Source: Paenibacillaceae bacterium GAS479
GTDB taxonomy: Bacteria; Bacillota; Bacilli; Paenibacillales; Paenibacillaceae
Direction: 5' to 3'
DNA length: 64,000 nucleotides
Assembly: GCA_900105225.1 (NCBI GenBank)
Contig: LT629764.1
Coordinates: 2,993,501 to 3,057,500 of the forward strand
Shown one piece after another: positions 1-10,451 of the stretch. The translations under genes were made by a program, and so were the position numbers. How positions within the stretch are numbered: the stretch's first letter is position 1; every line of letters begins with the position of its first letter. Below the pieces are notes generated by a model that was not told the DNA's origin, did no database searches, and worked only from the letters and a program-made list of their open reading frames with translations.

Positions 1-1
1 G

Positions 2-3000
2 CCACTTAAGTTGAAAAAGGGAAAGAACCTGGCCACAATCAAGGTGACGAACAACAATCAAACGGTTGAAACGACCCGTGAAATCGCATTTTACAACGGC
101 GAGGTTACGTTTTACGACCTAAACCTGAACGAGCTTGACAGTACGGATAAAGTGACCAAGAACGCCGCTCTGGAATACTCGCCAGATTTTGCGACCAAAC
201 AAGCGGGTTCTCCGGGTAATCTGAGTATTACTGGCACGGTCATCGTACCGAATAACAAAAAAGTGGTCAACGGAAAAACGGTGCCGAACCCGAATCCGTC
301 TGAGCCCATCGATATTAAGCCAAGGCTGGACGGCATAGCTGGCACAGCGTTTGAGGCAATTCCGACAGTGACCGCGGACAATTATAATCCCGAGGACGCA
401 TTTTACATTTACAAAGTTGATATTAAGCTGAACCAGCTAAGCTCCACGTACAGCTATGATAAAGCCTACTATTTCTCGCTCGAAGCATTAAACTCGGTAG
501 ATAACGAATCACAGGGCGTATACAATCTGAAATTTACTTTCCGTGATTCCTCCAAGCCTTATATCAGCGAAATTAACTACCTGCCAGGATACAAAAAAAT
601 AGGTGATCTGAACATTCCAAGCAGACCATTGTCAGGAGTGAATATTTATGACACTCCACTCGCTATGGAGGTATTGATCGGAAATCCTAATGATGCAACG
701 ATTGATGATCTTGCAGTGGATCAGATTACAGATATCAATGGCAATCCCGCAGGTCCACAGACAACGAACGTGGTGAGCACTACTAACGTAACTCGCACAG
801 TGAACGGCATCAACCAGACGTTCGTGCGTAAAATCGTTGTGTTTGACAAGCTGCCGTTTGAAGGAACACAGACGGTGACATTCAAGCACAGCACGAACCA
901 GTTCGGATCGGTGACATTCAACATGCTGTTCGGACCGTTCCTGGAGTACACGAGCATTTATGACTCGATGAAGATCGACTATGATTCCACGAAGCCGAGC
1001 GAGCTGAACAAGATCATAACCGGTACGCTCAGCAACTTCGAGGCAACATTGAAAAATATGAACGATCTGTCGGATATTCGTTATGCTCCAGTTGACGGTA
1101 AGCCGCAAACAATGTTTTTCTACATCAACAACACGCCTATCGAAATCACGAACAGCGATACGAACAACAAATTTAAAGCATCTCCAAAAGGCATAGAAGC
1201 TGCCGAGGCAATCATGGTTTCCGCAGGCGCTTTTAACCTGAAGTTCGTCTACAAGGGCAGCAAAAACAACTACGAGAACTCTATAACGGTTTTCTTGAAT
1301 CAAGTAAATCTGCCGGTCATTCCGACTGAAGCCGACAGCATCTATCCATACACCAGCGAATTGCCGGCCCCGCTTGTCAATGATCCGAACTTCCCTAAGC
1401 AGGGCAGTGTGTTCACGACCAAAGAGCCTTACATGAATATTCATGGAACATTCGATTTTATTGATTTGGGCATGACTCTGGGCGAGGCTGATAATGCACT
1501 GAAATCTAACAGTTTGAAGAAAAGTGACTTCATTCTCAAGATTGAAGGAAGCAATCTGTCCGATCCAATCAAATGGACACTGGACAATGAGTTGCGTGTA
1601 ACCGACGGCAGCCAATCCATCGGCGTGCTGAATGCAGGGAAGACCATCACGCCGGAAATTCCGAAACAAGGTGATCGGACTCCCAAGCTCACCGTCTCGT
1701 ATGATATCAAAACCCAATCCTTCTCCTGGGTGCTCAGTAACCAGTATTTGAGTAAGGATGGCACATCGAGCGTTTATAACTTCTTTGTGTACAATAACGG
1801 CGAAGCCGGTGCACGCGCCAGTTATCGGCTGGAAGTCGATCCAACTGCGTTACCTTACAAAATTCTTCGTCCGTTGAACAGCAAGCGCATCGTTAATCAG
1901 AACTTTGTCGAAGTGGTTATTGACGCGCCAAGCGCCAAGACGGTTACTGTGAACAAGCAAAATGGAGAGAAAATCGCCTACGACGCAGATAACAACGGCG
2001 TTATTGATTACACGACCGCTTATCGTGTCGTTATCAGCGGCTTAAAGGCGGGCAAGAACGATCTGAAGTTTACGATAGCCAACGAAAATGATTCCATTAA
2101 TGGCACAATCTCTGTCACTTACGCTCCGACGAATATTCCGGGCGCAGGCTTTATGGAAGAGATGAAGAGTTCGCACAAGCTGTTCGAGGGGCAGCTTCAG
2201 TTGACATTCCCTAAGGCGACTACGTTGATCCGGCGCGATTATAACGTACCGCAGAAGTTGAAAAACCAAGTGTTCACTGGCCATCGTCTGCTGTTTGGCA
2301 TTGCCAATCCTGCGGACGGCGTTGTCGACCGGCATGAATTCGAAGAAGAACCAGCAAACTTCGATAAGATTTTGGCTAGTCTTGGGAATGTATTTGGAAG
2401 TACGTTCTCCGGGAACTTCAACAAAACAAGCAATGTGTTCTGGATTGATGCAGGAATGGCGGATAATCCTCAAACCGGTGTTGAATACGATCCGCTGAAA
2501 TATGGCATCGATCCGTACCAATATCCTACGGTAGAGCTGCCGTCATATATAGACCGTCCAGAAAACCGAGAGCTGGTCGCATCTAAGGAAGGCAAGCTGA
2601 CAATGTCCTATGATCCCAACATTGTTGATGCCAACGGCACTTTTATTACCGTATTCCGTTTTGATCCGAAAAAGCCGGAATGGGTCAACATTGGCGGCGT
2701 TGTGGATACAAAGAAAAATACCGTCACCGTACCGTTTAGAGAGTTTGGTTACTATGTGGTTGGTCAGCTGAAGTATTCTTATTTGGATATCACTTCACAT
2801 CCATACGCGCGTAATTACCTGGAAGCGATGTATTCCAAAGGGTTTATGAACGCGGCTGGTACGGATGAATTCGGAGCCAATCTGTACACATCCCGCGCCG
2901 AGTTCGCCACGATGATGGTGAAATCGCTGGGTGTACCGCTAAACTACGACAGAGACCCACTCAAGAAGTTATTCGATGATGTTGAACTAATCAGCACGGC

Positions 3001-3394
3001 TCTATGGGACTACCGTTACATTGAGACGGCCTTCAATGAAGGGTATATTCGTGGCACGGCTCCAAGGGCGTTCGAACCGACGAAAAATCTGACCCGTGAG
3101 GACGCTGCAGTCATTCTGGCTCGCGCACTCAAGCTCAAGCTGGAAACTGATCCAGCCAAAATCGAAAAGGCGTTGCAGAAAGCCTTCAAAGACTATGCTC
3201 AGATCGATTACTATGCCCGCTCCTCGGTGCTGGCCATTTATCAGAAGGGCTATATTCAAGGTTCTCCTGTAGATAGCCAAAATCCTAAAAACGGGTATGT
3301 GTTCGAACCTAAAGCCAATTTGCTTCGATCGGACTCCAGCATTATCGTTGGCAAGGTGCTTGTTGGACTTAAACGCCTGCCGAAAATCAACTAA
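2..3394 (+). CDS. SLH-domain surface protein, 5' end outside the window
   Basis: The frame is open from base 2 with no ribosome site in front of the first possible start at 11, so the gene begins before the window. About 1130 residues are visible. Most of the protein is a long beta-rich stretch without a domain I can name with certainty. The last roughly 200 residues carry three S-layer homology modules (DITSHPYARNYLEAMYSKG; a second around ALWDYRYIETAFNEGYIRG with FEPTKNLTREDAAVILARAL; a third around IDYYARSSVLAIYQKGYIQG). SLH modules are known to bind pyruvylated secondary cell-wall polymer, so the protein is probably exported and anchored to the wall by its C-terminus. A hairpin with a short T-rich tail follows the stop. 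Its own signal peptide is not visible. Function beyond surface anchoring is unknown. Confidence 0.85.
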   Translation, partial: PLKLKKGKNLATIKVTNNNQTVETTREIAFYNGEVTFYDLNLNELDSTDKVTKNAALEYSPDFATKQAGSPGNLSITGTVIVPNNKKVVNGKTVPNPNPSEPIDIKPRLDGIAGTAFEAIPTVTADNYNPEDAFYIYKVDIKLNQLSSTYSYDKAYYFSLEALNSVDNESQGVYNLKFTFRDSSKPYISEINYLPGYKKIGDLNIPSRPLSGVNIYDTPLAMEVLIGNPNDATIDDLAVDQITDINGNPAGPQTTNVVSTTNVTRTVNGINQTFVRKIVVFDKLPFEGTQTVTFKHSTNQFGSVTFNMLFGPFLEYTSIYDSMKIDYDSTKPSELNKIITGTLSNFEATLKNMNDLSDIRYAPVDGKPQTMFFYINNTPIEITNSDTNNKFKASPKGIEAAEAIMVSAGAFNLKFVYKGSKNNYENSITVFLNQVNLPVIPTEADSIYPYTSELPAPLVNDPNFPKQGSVFTTKEPYMNIHGTFDFIDLGMTLGEADNALKSNSLKKSDFILKIEGSNLSDPIKWTLDNELRVTDGSQSIGVLNAGKTITPEIPKQGDRTPKLTVSYDIKTQSFSWVLSNQYLSKDGTSSVYNFFVYNNGEAGARASYRLEVDPTALPYKILRPLNSKRIVNQNFVEVVIDAPSAKTVTVNKQNGEKIAYDADNNGVIDYTTAYRVVISGLKAGKNDLKFTIANENDSINGTISVTYAPTNIPGAGFMEEMKSSHKLFEGQLQLTFPKATTLIRRDYNVPQKLKNQVFTGHRLLFGIANPADGVVDRHEFEEEPANFDKILASLGNVFGSTFSGNFNKTSNVFWIDAGMADNPQTGVEYDPLKYGIDPYQYPTVELPSYIDRPENRELVASKEGKLTMSYDPNIVDANGTFITVFRFDPKKPEWVNIGGVVDTKKNTVTVPFREFGYYVVGQLKYSYLDITSHPYARNYLEAMYSKGFMNAAGTDEFGANLYTSRAEFATMMVKSLGVPLNYDRDPLKKLFDDVELISTALWDYRYIETAFNEGYIRGTAPRAFEPTKNLTREDAAVILARALKLKLETDPAKIEKALQKAFKDYAQIDYYARSSVLAIYQKGYIQGSPVDSQNPKNGYVFEPKANLLRSDSSIIVGKVLVGLKRLPKIN

Positions 3395-4012
3395 AGGTTT
3401 ACTATTATAATAGTAGAATGAGTCTGCAAAGAGGCTTCCTCGGCAGACTCTTCTATTAAATTAAGGTGTAAAATTCGTTTCGACAAAAAGCGGGAGTTGG
3501 AAAAAGTTTCGAGTCGACGAATTCCGGTTATCCAAGTTATACTAGGACTGTGAGTGGGTATAGGCAATACATAGAAAAACATCACGAAAGAAAAACAGAA
3601 TTTTTTTTCAGCGTTTCGCAACTTTTCCGATTCCCCTGCGTTTAAATAACTGGAGTCACACGGGAATGGGAAAAAGGAGTGCTCAGTGATCTTCTTGAGA
3701 CGCTAGTCCCATTGTTTCGATATCTCTAATGGAAATGGAACATATTCTCATCTTTCTCTTTACTGCCTCTATTAGGCCATTGTATAATGGTTTAGTGGTT
3801 TGACAGATTTCCATTATTTTCTACTTGATTTTACAAGTTTCTGCGACATGTTTTTACACGTGTCTATCAGCATGAAGCAGACATTTTTCTATATTATACT
3901 GCTCCCACACTCTGGGAAGGGGGTGACACAACAGATGAGTACAAAGAGCACTCATAGTTTCACCGAACACTCTCATATATTTAAGCAAGTTAGAGGAGGA
4001 GACAAAAAGGTT
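3395..4012 (+). promoter_or_regulatory. Long AT-rich leader/promoter region of the S-layer gene
   Basis: About 620 bases precede the S-layer start without a convincing gene; the frame open from 3800 has no ribosome site and lacks the signal peptide expected at its front. Candidate promoter pieces are a TATAAT at 3783-3788, a TTGACA at 3800-3805 and a TATACT at 3895-3900, but no pair has good spacing. A GAGGAGG ribosome site lies at 3993-3999. Long untranslated leaders are common for S-layer genes in this group, so most of this may be transcribed leader; that is inference. Confidence 0.4.
3420..3457 (+). terminator. Probable intrinsic terminator after the first SLH gene
   Basis: GAGTCTGC (3420-3427) pairs perfectly with GCAGACTC (3443-3450), with an inner GAGG/CCTC pairing, followed by the T-rich TTCTATT. 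The T tract is weak. Confidence 0.5.
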
Positions 4013-6787
4013 ATGAAAAAAAGTATATCCCTGGTTGTTACAGGCGCACTTGTAACTTCCGTATTCGCTAGCTCCGCATTCGCGGCTGAACTGACAACTC
4101 AAGAGAAATTCGACGCTCTGAAACAAGCAGGTGTTCTGACGGGTTACCCAGACGGCACTGCAGGTCTTAACAAAAACATCACGCGCGCTGAGTTCTCCAA
4201 AGTACTGGTTCTGCTGAACGGCCTTACGCCTGACGCAGCAGCAGCTAACTACAAAGACGTAGCGGCTAAACATTGGGCTAAAAGCTTCATCGGCGCTGGC
4301 ACTAAAGCTGGCTACCTGAACGGTCTTGGCAACAACCTGTTCGGACCTTCCCAATCCTTGACGGTTGAGCAAGTTGCGAAAACTCTCGTTATCGCAGCAG
4401 GCCTGCAACCTAAAGCTGACGCAGCTGTTTCCGGCGCTGTAAGCGCATGGGCTAAAGGCTACGTAGCAGCAGCTATCGAAGCTGGTCTGATCGACCAAGC
4501 TGCTTCCTACAAAGTGGCTGCTACTCGCGGTCAAGTAGTAGAAGCTGCTTACGGCCTGTCCGACGCAGCTGTATCCGTTAAATCTGCTGTTGCTGTCGAC
4601 GCTAGCAACATCGAAGTTACTTTCTCCGACAACCAAGTCGTGAAGCAAGCTCTGACGACTCCTCTGGAAGCCGGTAAAGAAACTACGGTTACTGTTTCCT
4701 ACCAAGGTAAATCCTACGAAGTTAAAGTAACGCTCGAAGCTGTGAAAGCAGTTGAGGCGGCGCAATCCGGTGCGAAAACGATCACGGTTAAATTTAACCG
4801 CGTTCTGACGGCTACGGAAAAAACGTACTTTGACGGTAGCTACTCTTTGAAATCCAACATGGCTAATTACCCTGTAACAGCTAAGTATGCTGACGACAAC
4901 AAATCTGTTGTTCTAACGGCTGCTTACCTTCCAGTTGGTGACTACACGTTGGCAGTTAAGGATTCGTCTCCTTTTAACATCAAAGTCGCTGCTGCAGTAG
5001 CAACGAAGCTTGATGTTACGGTTACGGCTCTGATGTACGCTGACTCGCAAAACCCAAGCGTAAAACTGTACAATCAATTCAACGAAGAAATGACTACTGG
5101 CGATGTTCGTGTTCAAGCTTACAACGCTACTCAAGGTGGCGGTTTTGAAGCAGTTGACGTATCCGCTACGAACATCAACCTTAAAGCCAAGCTTACTAAT
5201 GGCAAAAACACGGTTATCGGCGATACAATCAACATCAACGCTGTGCATCCTGCAACTGGCCTGATCGCGAACAAAGCACTGAAGGTTCTGTCCGGTAGCT
5301 CTGCAACGGCGATTAAAGTTGATGCTGTTCAACCATTGAAAGACGAAACCCGCATTTCCGTTAACAAATCCGGTTATGTCCTGCCAGTAACACTGACGGA
5401 CGCAGCTGGTCAAGCGATCAAGTTGCCGCAAGGCACGATCAATTTTGACGGTACGGGCAATGCAACTTATGCCGGTCTGTACTTCTACTCCAGCGACAAA
5501 GACATCATCGGCTCCCTTAATGTAGACAAAGACGGTAAAGTGACATTCGCGACAAAAGCGAAACCCGGCAACGTAGTCATCGGTATCACTAACGGCGTTA
5601 CTGGTGCTGCTGCTAACACTTCGATCAACGTTCAAGGCGCTTCCAAGCTGAAAGAATTCCAACTTGGCAACCCTAATGAAATCGTTGTTCAAAACGAAGA
5701 AGTCGTGTTCCCGTTCAACGCAGTTGACACATTTGGTGTTAAAATCGAAGGCAAAGACCTGGACCTGAACCAGCTTGATCTGAGAGGCAACCTGGCATTC
5801 ACTAAGCGTATCAACGCTAAAGGTGAACTGGTTATTAAGTTCACTGAAGCTGGATCTGCTTACCTCTACGTGCAAGTGAAAGACAACTACACTTCCGCTC
5901 CAGGATCCCTGCCTGTTCGTGTAGAACTTGAGAAGAAAATTGCTGCTGTCAACGGCATTAAAGACCTGCCAACGACATTCGAAATTGGCGCTTCTAAAGG
6001 TATCACGAACGACAACATCGTTCTCGCTGACAACTACGGCCGCACTGCTACAGCAGCTGCTGGCACGTACGAGTTGCTTGCTCTTGAGGACAACAGCGAG
6101 GGTGCTTTCACACTCGACACAGCTACTGGTCAACTGACGGCACTGAAAGCTGGAACGGCTACAGTCAAAGTTGCTCCTAAAGGCAACCTTGTGAGCAATG
6201 CTGCTTCCTACACCTTCACTGTAACGGCTATTGAATCCAAAGACATCAAATCGTACTCCCTTGAGAAAATTGGTACGGTTTATGGTAAAGCTGGCGACGA
6301 TTCCCGCTACTATGCAGGCGTGAAGCTGCTTGGTAAAACGGCTTCCGGAACTGCTGTTGAGCTGAAAGCTCCACAAGCCGATATGGTAATTACGTCTACC
6401 AATGATTCGGTTCTGCAATTGGTAAACGGCAAGCTCAAAGGCCTCAAAGCTGGTGAGTCCACAGTTAGTGCCTTCCTGAACGGCAAGTCAGTAGCCGAGC
6501 AAAAGGTTACAGTTTCCGAAGATAAGCCGAGCACTACGAAAGCAGAAATCAAGCTTTCCAAAGATCTTATCAAAGTCGGCGCAGTTGCAACGGTTACTGT
6601 TAAAGAAACCGATCAGTACGGAGTTGAAACTACGGTTCCTGCTACTGGCAAGCTGTTCTCCAACGAGTCTAAGTACGCTACCGTGAGCGGCTCTTCCGTT
6701 ACAGGTGTAGCACAAGGCGTTGTCACCCTTACTTACGTTGCTTCCAATGGCGTAACGGCAACTGCTAGCCTGTCCGTAGAGAACTAA
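4013..6787 (+). CDS. Probable main S-layer protein, N-terminal SLH domains
   Basis: The ATG at 4013 follows GAGGAGG at a good distance and begins a textbook signal peptide (MKKSISLVVTGALVTSVFAS, cleavage near AFA-AE), giving 924 residues. Three SLH modules fill about residues 27-185 (KFDALKQAGVLTGYPDG with NITRAEFSKVLVLL; then HWAKSFIGAGTKAGYLNG; then WAKGYVAAAIEAGLIDQ). The rest looks like repeated Ig-like beta domains, with a Big_2-like module near the C-terminus (around GKLKGLKAGESTVSAFLNGK). Codon use is strongly restricted (GCT/GCA, AAA, GGT/GGC), which suggests very high expression. A very strong terminator follows. These traits fit the protein that forms the crystalline surface layer, although another abundant SLH protein cannot be excluded. 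Confidence 0.85.
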   Translation: MKKSISLVVTGALVTSVFASSAFAAELTTQEKFDALKQAGVLTGYPDGTAGLNKNITRAEFSKVLVLLNGLTPDAAAANYKDVAAKHWAKSFIGAGTKAGYLNGLGNNLFGPSQSLTVEQVAKTLVIAAGLQPKADAAVSGAVSAWAKGYVAAAIEAGLIDQAASYKVAATRGQVVEAAYGLSDAAVSVKSAVAVDASNIEVTFSDNQVVKQALTTPLEAGKETTVTVSYQGKSYEVKVTLEAVKAVEAAQSGAKTITVKFNRVLTATEKTYFDGSYSLKSNMANYPVTAKYADDNKSVVLTAAYLPVGDYTLAVKDSSPFNIKVAAAVATKLDVTVTALMYADSQNPSVKLYNQFNEEMTTGDVRVQAYNATQGGGFEAVDVSATNINLKAKLTNGKNTVIGDTININAVHPATGLIANKALKVLSGSSATAIKVDAVQPLKDETRISVNKSGYVLPVTLTDAAGQAIKLPQGTINFDGTGNATYAGLYFYSSDKDIIGSLNVDKDGKVTFATKAKPGNVVIGITNGVTGAAANTSINVQGASKLKEFQLGNPNEIVVQNEEVVFPFNAVDTFGVKIEGKDLDLNQLDLRGNLAFTKRINAKGELVIKFTEAGSAYLYVQVKDNYTSAPGSLPVRVELEKKIAAVNGIKDLPTTFEIGASKGITNDNIVLADNYGRTATAAAGTYELLALEDNSEGAFTLDTATGQLTALKAGTATVKVAPKGNLVSNAASYTFTVTAIESKDIKSYSLEKIGTVYGKAGDDSRYYAGVKLLGKTASGTAVELKAPQADMVITSTNDSVLQLVNGKLKGLKAGESTVSAFLNGKSVAEQKVTVSEDKPSTTKAEIKLSKDLIKVGAVATVTVKETDQYGVETTVPATGKLFSNESKYATVSGSSVTGVAQGVVTLTYVASNGVTATASLSVEN

Positions 6788-6800
6788 TTTGAATCAAATC

Positions 6801-6840
6801 AAGCAAGCAGCCTAGCGCTGCTTGCTTTTTTTTTTTTTTT
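6801..6840 (+). terminator. Strong intrinsic terminator of the S-layer gene
   Basis: AAGCAAGCAGC (6801-6811) pairs perfectly with GCTGCTTGCTT (6817-6827) around a 5-base loop, followed by an unbroken T run to 6840. Confidence 0.95.
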
Positions 6841-7080
6841 ATGGACACATCACGAGAGATAAAGGATCAGAAGCTTTTGATTTTAATAAACTACTCATGT
6901 TGAATTCATCTTCGTTCTTTAGAATGAAATATATACAGTTTTTATTTTAAGGATATAGTCGGAAAACTACGTCGTTTAATTTCTTTAAAATCGAGCTGTA
7001 ATGAGAAGTTGTTAGAAATCGAAACAAAGTGCTGTTAAGTAACGTCTAATATGTCATATACCTGATCAGGAGGAATGAAC

Positions 7081-9636
7081 GTGAAACACAAGTGGCTTAA
7101 GGCAAGTTTGGTTTCTATGACAGCTCTATCTCTGTTAGCTTCTGCAGCTACGGTTTACCCGATCTCAACATCTAGTGCCGCAGCAGCGCAGAAAACATTG
7201 GCTGGGCAGGTTGTGAGCTTAAAAGGGACTGGATCGGTCCGTGTAACTAATGCACAATTTCTTATGCAAGAGTCCGGTAAGGTGCTGGCTTTCACGGTTG
7301 CCTATACCAACAACAAATCAACTTCACTTGATTTATCTGATTATATGGTAAGGTTGAAAACAAAGACTGGTCGTGTTTTCAAAACACAAACTACAGAGGC
7401 GGACAAGCTAAAGACTACGGTTTCCTCTAAGTCCACACAGTACATAACCTATTACGCGACAGTTGATAATGCTACAAGTTTGGATGCTTTGCAGTTCCAA
7501 ATTGTTACTTGGGATTTCAGTGCCTCTAATTATGAGCGTACTTTAGGAGTCATTTCTGTTCCATCCGGCACGAGCAACCAGGTCGCAGCTTTCAAAGGTT
7601 ATACGATGATGTATAACAACAATAAGCTGAAGGGGGCCGTTAAGCAGGCTTCCATGACAAAGGACCAGAGCAATGCTTATGTGACCATTCAGTTTTTGCT
7701 GGAGAATCAAAGCTTGCAATCTATTGATCTGTCCAAGATGACATTTAACCTGCAGACTCAAAACATGTCTTCCTATACGGTGACGACAACAGATCTGGCG
7801 ACTAGCTCGATCCAACCGAAAGAGCGGAAGATCATTACTCTGCGCAGTACGATCCCTCTCACTGTTGCCAACAAGCCGCTTAATTTGGTTATTTCCCAGA
7901 ATGATGAGACTGCCAAAGTCAAGCTAGCAGCAGGTACGTTCAAGCTACCTGCTACAATGACATCGGCTGCTGTAGGCGCTGGTAAAGCACAAACGGTTTA
8001 TCTTTCAGGTAACTCGGTTAAAACTTCTGCTGGGCAGGCATTTTTGACTTCGGGTGCAGAAAGTAATTCGTTGGCAATGGAGTTTTCCCTGACAAACACC
8101 GGAGTTTCCGCAGTTTCTGGACCTAACTTGGAGTATTATTTCCGTTCCAAGTCTGGAGCGATGTATCCTCTTACGTATACAAAAGAAGAGAATGGCTCTT
8201 TATTGCCCAATATTGAGAAAAAGGTTGCACTAAGCGGAAGTCTTCCAACGTCCCTGAGTTTGGACTCGAGTCAGCTTGTCGTAAAGACGGCGGCGACAGA
8301 GAAAGAAGCTTCTTATGTACTTTCCGTTTATAATCTTCAATCATCAACACAAAGCGGAGGAGTAGGCGCAGCGTTTAAATATGGTGACTACAGTGTAAAA
8401 CTCAATTCTGTTCAACGGTTCCCACAATCTAACAACGATGTCTTAGTGGCAAACTTGAGCATTTCGAATCAAGGAACTAACTCCAAGTCAGTCCCTCCAC
8501 TCAGCGGCTATTTTATGATAAATGGTGTAAAAGTTGGAATTGAAAACAAGTTGAGCGGAATGGATCAGTCGGTAACGATAGGAACGGGACAAAGTTATGA
8601 TGCCGTAGTATATTCTGAGATCCCTTATTCAACGGCGATTGATGAAATTACATTCGTTTTGACAGAACCATTGGAAGAGAATAAGCCTGGTAAACAGCTT
8701 TATCAATTCAAGTCCCAGAATTTATCGCCAATTCGCTCTACAAGCTCCATTGAGCCTTACTTGATTACGAATGCGGGACGGAAGGCAACTGTTAACATGG
8801 TACGTAGCGGCATTTTCGAAGGTGATACAAGTAATACTTTCTATGCAGAGTTTTCAGTAACGAATGATGAGAGCCGAGCAAATGCCATTGCAGCTCTTGG
8901 CGGCTATATCCAAGATAAGAATGATACTGTTGTCCCAGTTAAATTCACAGAGGTGAAAGAACGCATTACAGCCAATGGTAAAGTGCTTGTATCGGCGTGG
9001 GCTAATATATCCAAGCGTTTTGATGCTTCTCAGCCTTATGAATTTGTCTTAGGCCAAGCAGTATCTACAAAACCCAACCCCGATTCTGGAAACAATCCTA
9101 ATGGTCAGAGCGGATCTGGTAATGAAGGTGCATTAGAGGAGACCAAGTCGATTCTGGTAAAACCCATTTCCTACCAGCTCGCATCCAAGGGAATTGAAGA
9201 GGCGCAGTCTTCCTTGAAAGAGATTAAGTTTGGGGGCTATACTCTGGACCTGCAACGTGTTAAAGCATACTTGAATGTTGAAGGTATCTATGATGTTAAA
9301 GGCTTGTCCATCTCCGCAGACTATACTCTTACCCGCGACGAACAATACGAGGCTATAGCAGGTGATCATAAAGTTCTATTCGAGTTTGTCAATGGAGATA
9401 GCATGCAAACGAAGTATTCCAAACAATATGCCATTGGTACAGCAGGTAAGGATGAGGAAGTGTTGAAAGAAACAGCTGGAGTAAATAACCAGATTGTTTT
9501 AAATATGGATGATGCTTCTATTCAAAGGAAACTGAATAAATACGAGGGATATACACTCAATATTTACGATGTATTCCAAAATTCTAAGCTTCTTGTTGCA
9601 AGTGTTCCTCTCAAATGGTTTGAAGAATCGAAATAG
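7081..9636 (+). CDS. Large secreted protein of unknown function
   Basis: I do not recognise this family. An ATG at 7075 is only one base from AGGAGG (7068-7073), so the GTG at 7081, seven bases away, is the better start, giving 851 residues. A signal peptide is clear (KHKWLKASLVSMTALSLLAS, cleavage near SSAAAA). The mature part shows several similar 120-150-residue beta-rich segments (for example residues about 45-160 and 170-290, each with a pattern of FTVAYTNNKS or IQFLLENQSL followed by DLSDYMVRL or DLSKMTFNL), suggesting repeated Ig-like or DUF4352-like folds. A glycine/proline/serine-rich linker lies near residue 665-685. No SLH or LPXTG anchor is seen. It lies between the S-layer gene and a small secreted protein, so a surface or extracellular role is likely. 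Confidence 0.75.
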   Translation: MKHKWLKASLVSMTALSLLASAATVYPISTSSAAAAQKTLAGQVVSLKGTGSVRVTNAQFLMQESGKVLAFTVAYTNNKSTSLDLSDYMVRLKTKTGRVFKTQTTEADKLKTTVSSKSTQYITYYATVDNATSLDALQFQIVTWDFSASNYERTLGVISVPSGTSNQVAAFKGYTMMYNNNKLKGAVKQASMTKDQSNAYVTIQFLLENQSLQSIDLSKMTFNLQTQNMSSYTVTTTDLATSSIQPKERKIITLRSTIPLTVANKPLNLVISQNDETAKVKLAAGTFKLPATMTSAAVGAGKAQTVYLSGNSVKTSAGQAFLTSGAESNSLAMEFSLTNTGVSAVSGPNLEYYFRSKSGAMYPLTYTKEENGSLLPNIEKKVALSGSLPTSLSLDSSQLVVKTAATEKEASYVLSVYNLQSSTQSGGVGAAFKYGDYSVKLNSVQRFPQSNNDVLVANLSISNQGTNSKSVPPLSGYFMINGVKVGIENKLSGMDQSVTIGTGQSYDAVVYSEIPYSTAIDEITFVLTEPLEENKPGKQLYQFKSQNLSPIRSTSSIEPYLITNAGRKATVNMVRSGIFEGDTSNTFYAEFSVTNDESRANAIAALGGYIQDKNDTVVPVKFTEVKERITANGKVLVSAWANISKRFDASQPYEFVLGQAVSTKPNPDSGNNPNGQSGSGNEGALEETKSILVKPISYQLASKGIEEAQSSLKEIKFGGYTLDLQRVKAYLNVEGIYDVKGLSISADYTLTRDEQYEAIAGDHKVLFEFVNGDSMQTKYSKQYAIGTAGKDEEVLKETAGVNNQIVLNMDDASIQRKLNKYEGYTLNIYDVFQNSKLLVASVPLKWFEESK

Positions 9637-9667
9637 TAAAAATAGTAGAGTTAAGGAACCACAGGCA

Positions 9668-9700
9668 GGCTCTGTCTAAGAGGACAGAGCCTTCTTTTAT
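9668..9700 (+). terminator. Intrinsic terminator
   Basis: GGCTCTGTC (9668-9676) pairs with GACAGAGCC (9683-9691) around a 6-base loop, followed by TTCTTTTATT. Confidence 0.85.
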
Positions 9701-9739
9701 TCTGATTCTTGTCGTTGGAAGAGAAGGGAGATAGCATTA

Positions 9740-10348
9740 ATGAAAAGCAAAAAAGTCGTTTTCTTTGGAATTCTATCAATAGCAGCTGGCATTGTAATTG
9801 GAGCCAATTGGTCTTCTATATCAGACAACCTCGGAGGCCAAGCCTGGGCGGCCGAGGCGACAAATACCCCGTCTTCTGTCCCCGGTACGGTGGATGATCC
9901 TGTCGTAACTAAAAGTTATGTGGATCAAAAGATTGCCGAGCTTAAAAACGGCGGAGGCGGCACGGGAAGCACTCCGGCAGCCACGGCAACTCCTAAGCCT
10001 TCAACACCTCCACCATCAACAACCCCAAGCCCTGGAGACAGCTCCGAGCCCGCTGACAGCGGCATCAAAGTAATTAACGTGCCAATCGGCAAAACGCTTA
10101 TCGCAGCAGATGGAGCCGAGGTCGTCGTGCGCGGAGGCAAAGCGGTCGCTTACAGTCCGGACAGCAACGGAATCGCAGATGTAACGGCCGGTGTAGATAT
10201 TAAATCCGGCTCCAGTGTGCCTCAGAACCATCTCATTCTGTTCCCGCGTGGCGGGCGTGGCGTTGGCTCGGCTGAGGGGATGAAGAGCGGCCTCACGGTC
10301 ATGGTGCGCGGAGAATACGAAATTAAAACGGTCGAGAAGTCGAAGTAG
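9740..10348 (+). CDS. Small secreted or membrane-anchored protein of unknown function
   Basis: The ATG at 9740 follows AAGGGAG (9724-9730). The 202 residues begin with a signal peptide or anchor (KKVVFFGILSIAAGIVIGANW) and an AWAAEA cleavage-like site near residue 38. A short conserved-looking helix (SYVDQKIAELKN) is followed by a Gly/Ser/Pro/Thr linker (about residues 73-105). A compact C-terminal domain of about 95 residues begins IKVINVPIGKTLIAADGAEVVVRGG and holds SGSSVPQNHLILFPRGG and MVRGEYEI. It has the look of a small beta domain displayed outside the cell on a flexible stalk. I cannot name the family. Confidence 0.65.
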   Translation: MKSKKVVFFGILSIAAGIVIGANWSSISDNLGGQAWAAEATNTPSSVPGTVDDPVVTKSYVDQKIAELKNGGGGTGSTPAATATPKPSTPPPSTTPSPGDSSEPADSGIKVINVPIGKTLIAADGAEVVVRGGKAVAYSPDSNGIADVTAGVDIKSGSSVPQNHLILFPRGGRGVGSAEGMKSGLTVMVRGEYEIKTVEKSK

Positions 10349-10451
10349 TTATAATTTTCCCATAGTGACAATATGTTATGCGCTTAACGTTCAGGGAGGA
10401 GCGGCATTCTATAAGCACATCCTTACTAATCATATCCGGAGGTGCTCTTCC

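Noticed and set aside
3800-4012. N-terminal extension of the S-layer protein from 3800
   Set aside because: No ribosome site, AT-rich non-coding look, and a proper ribosome site plus signal peptide exist at 4013.
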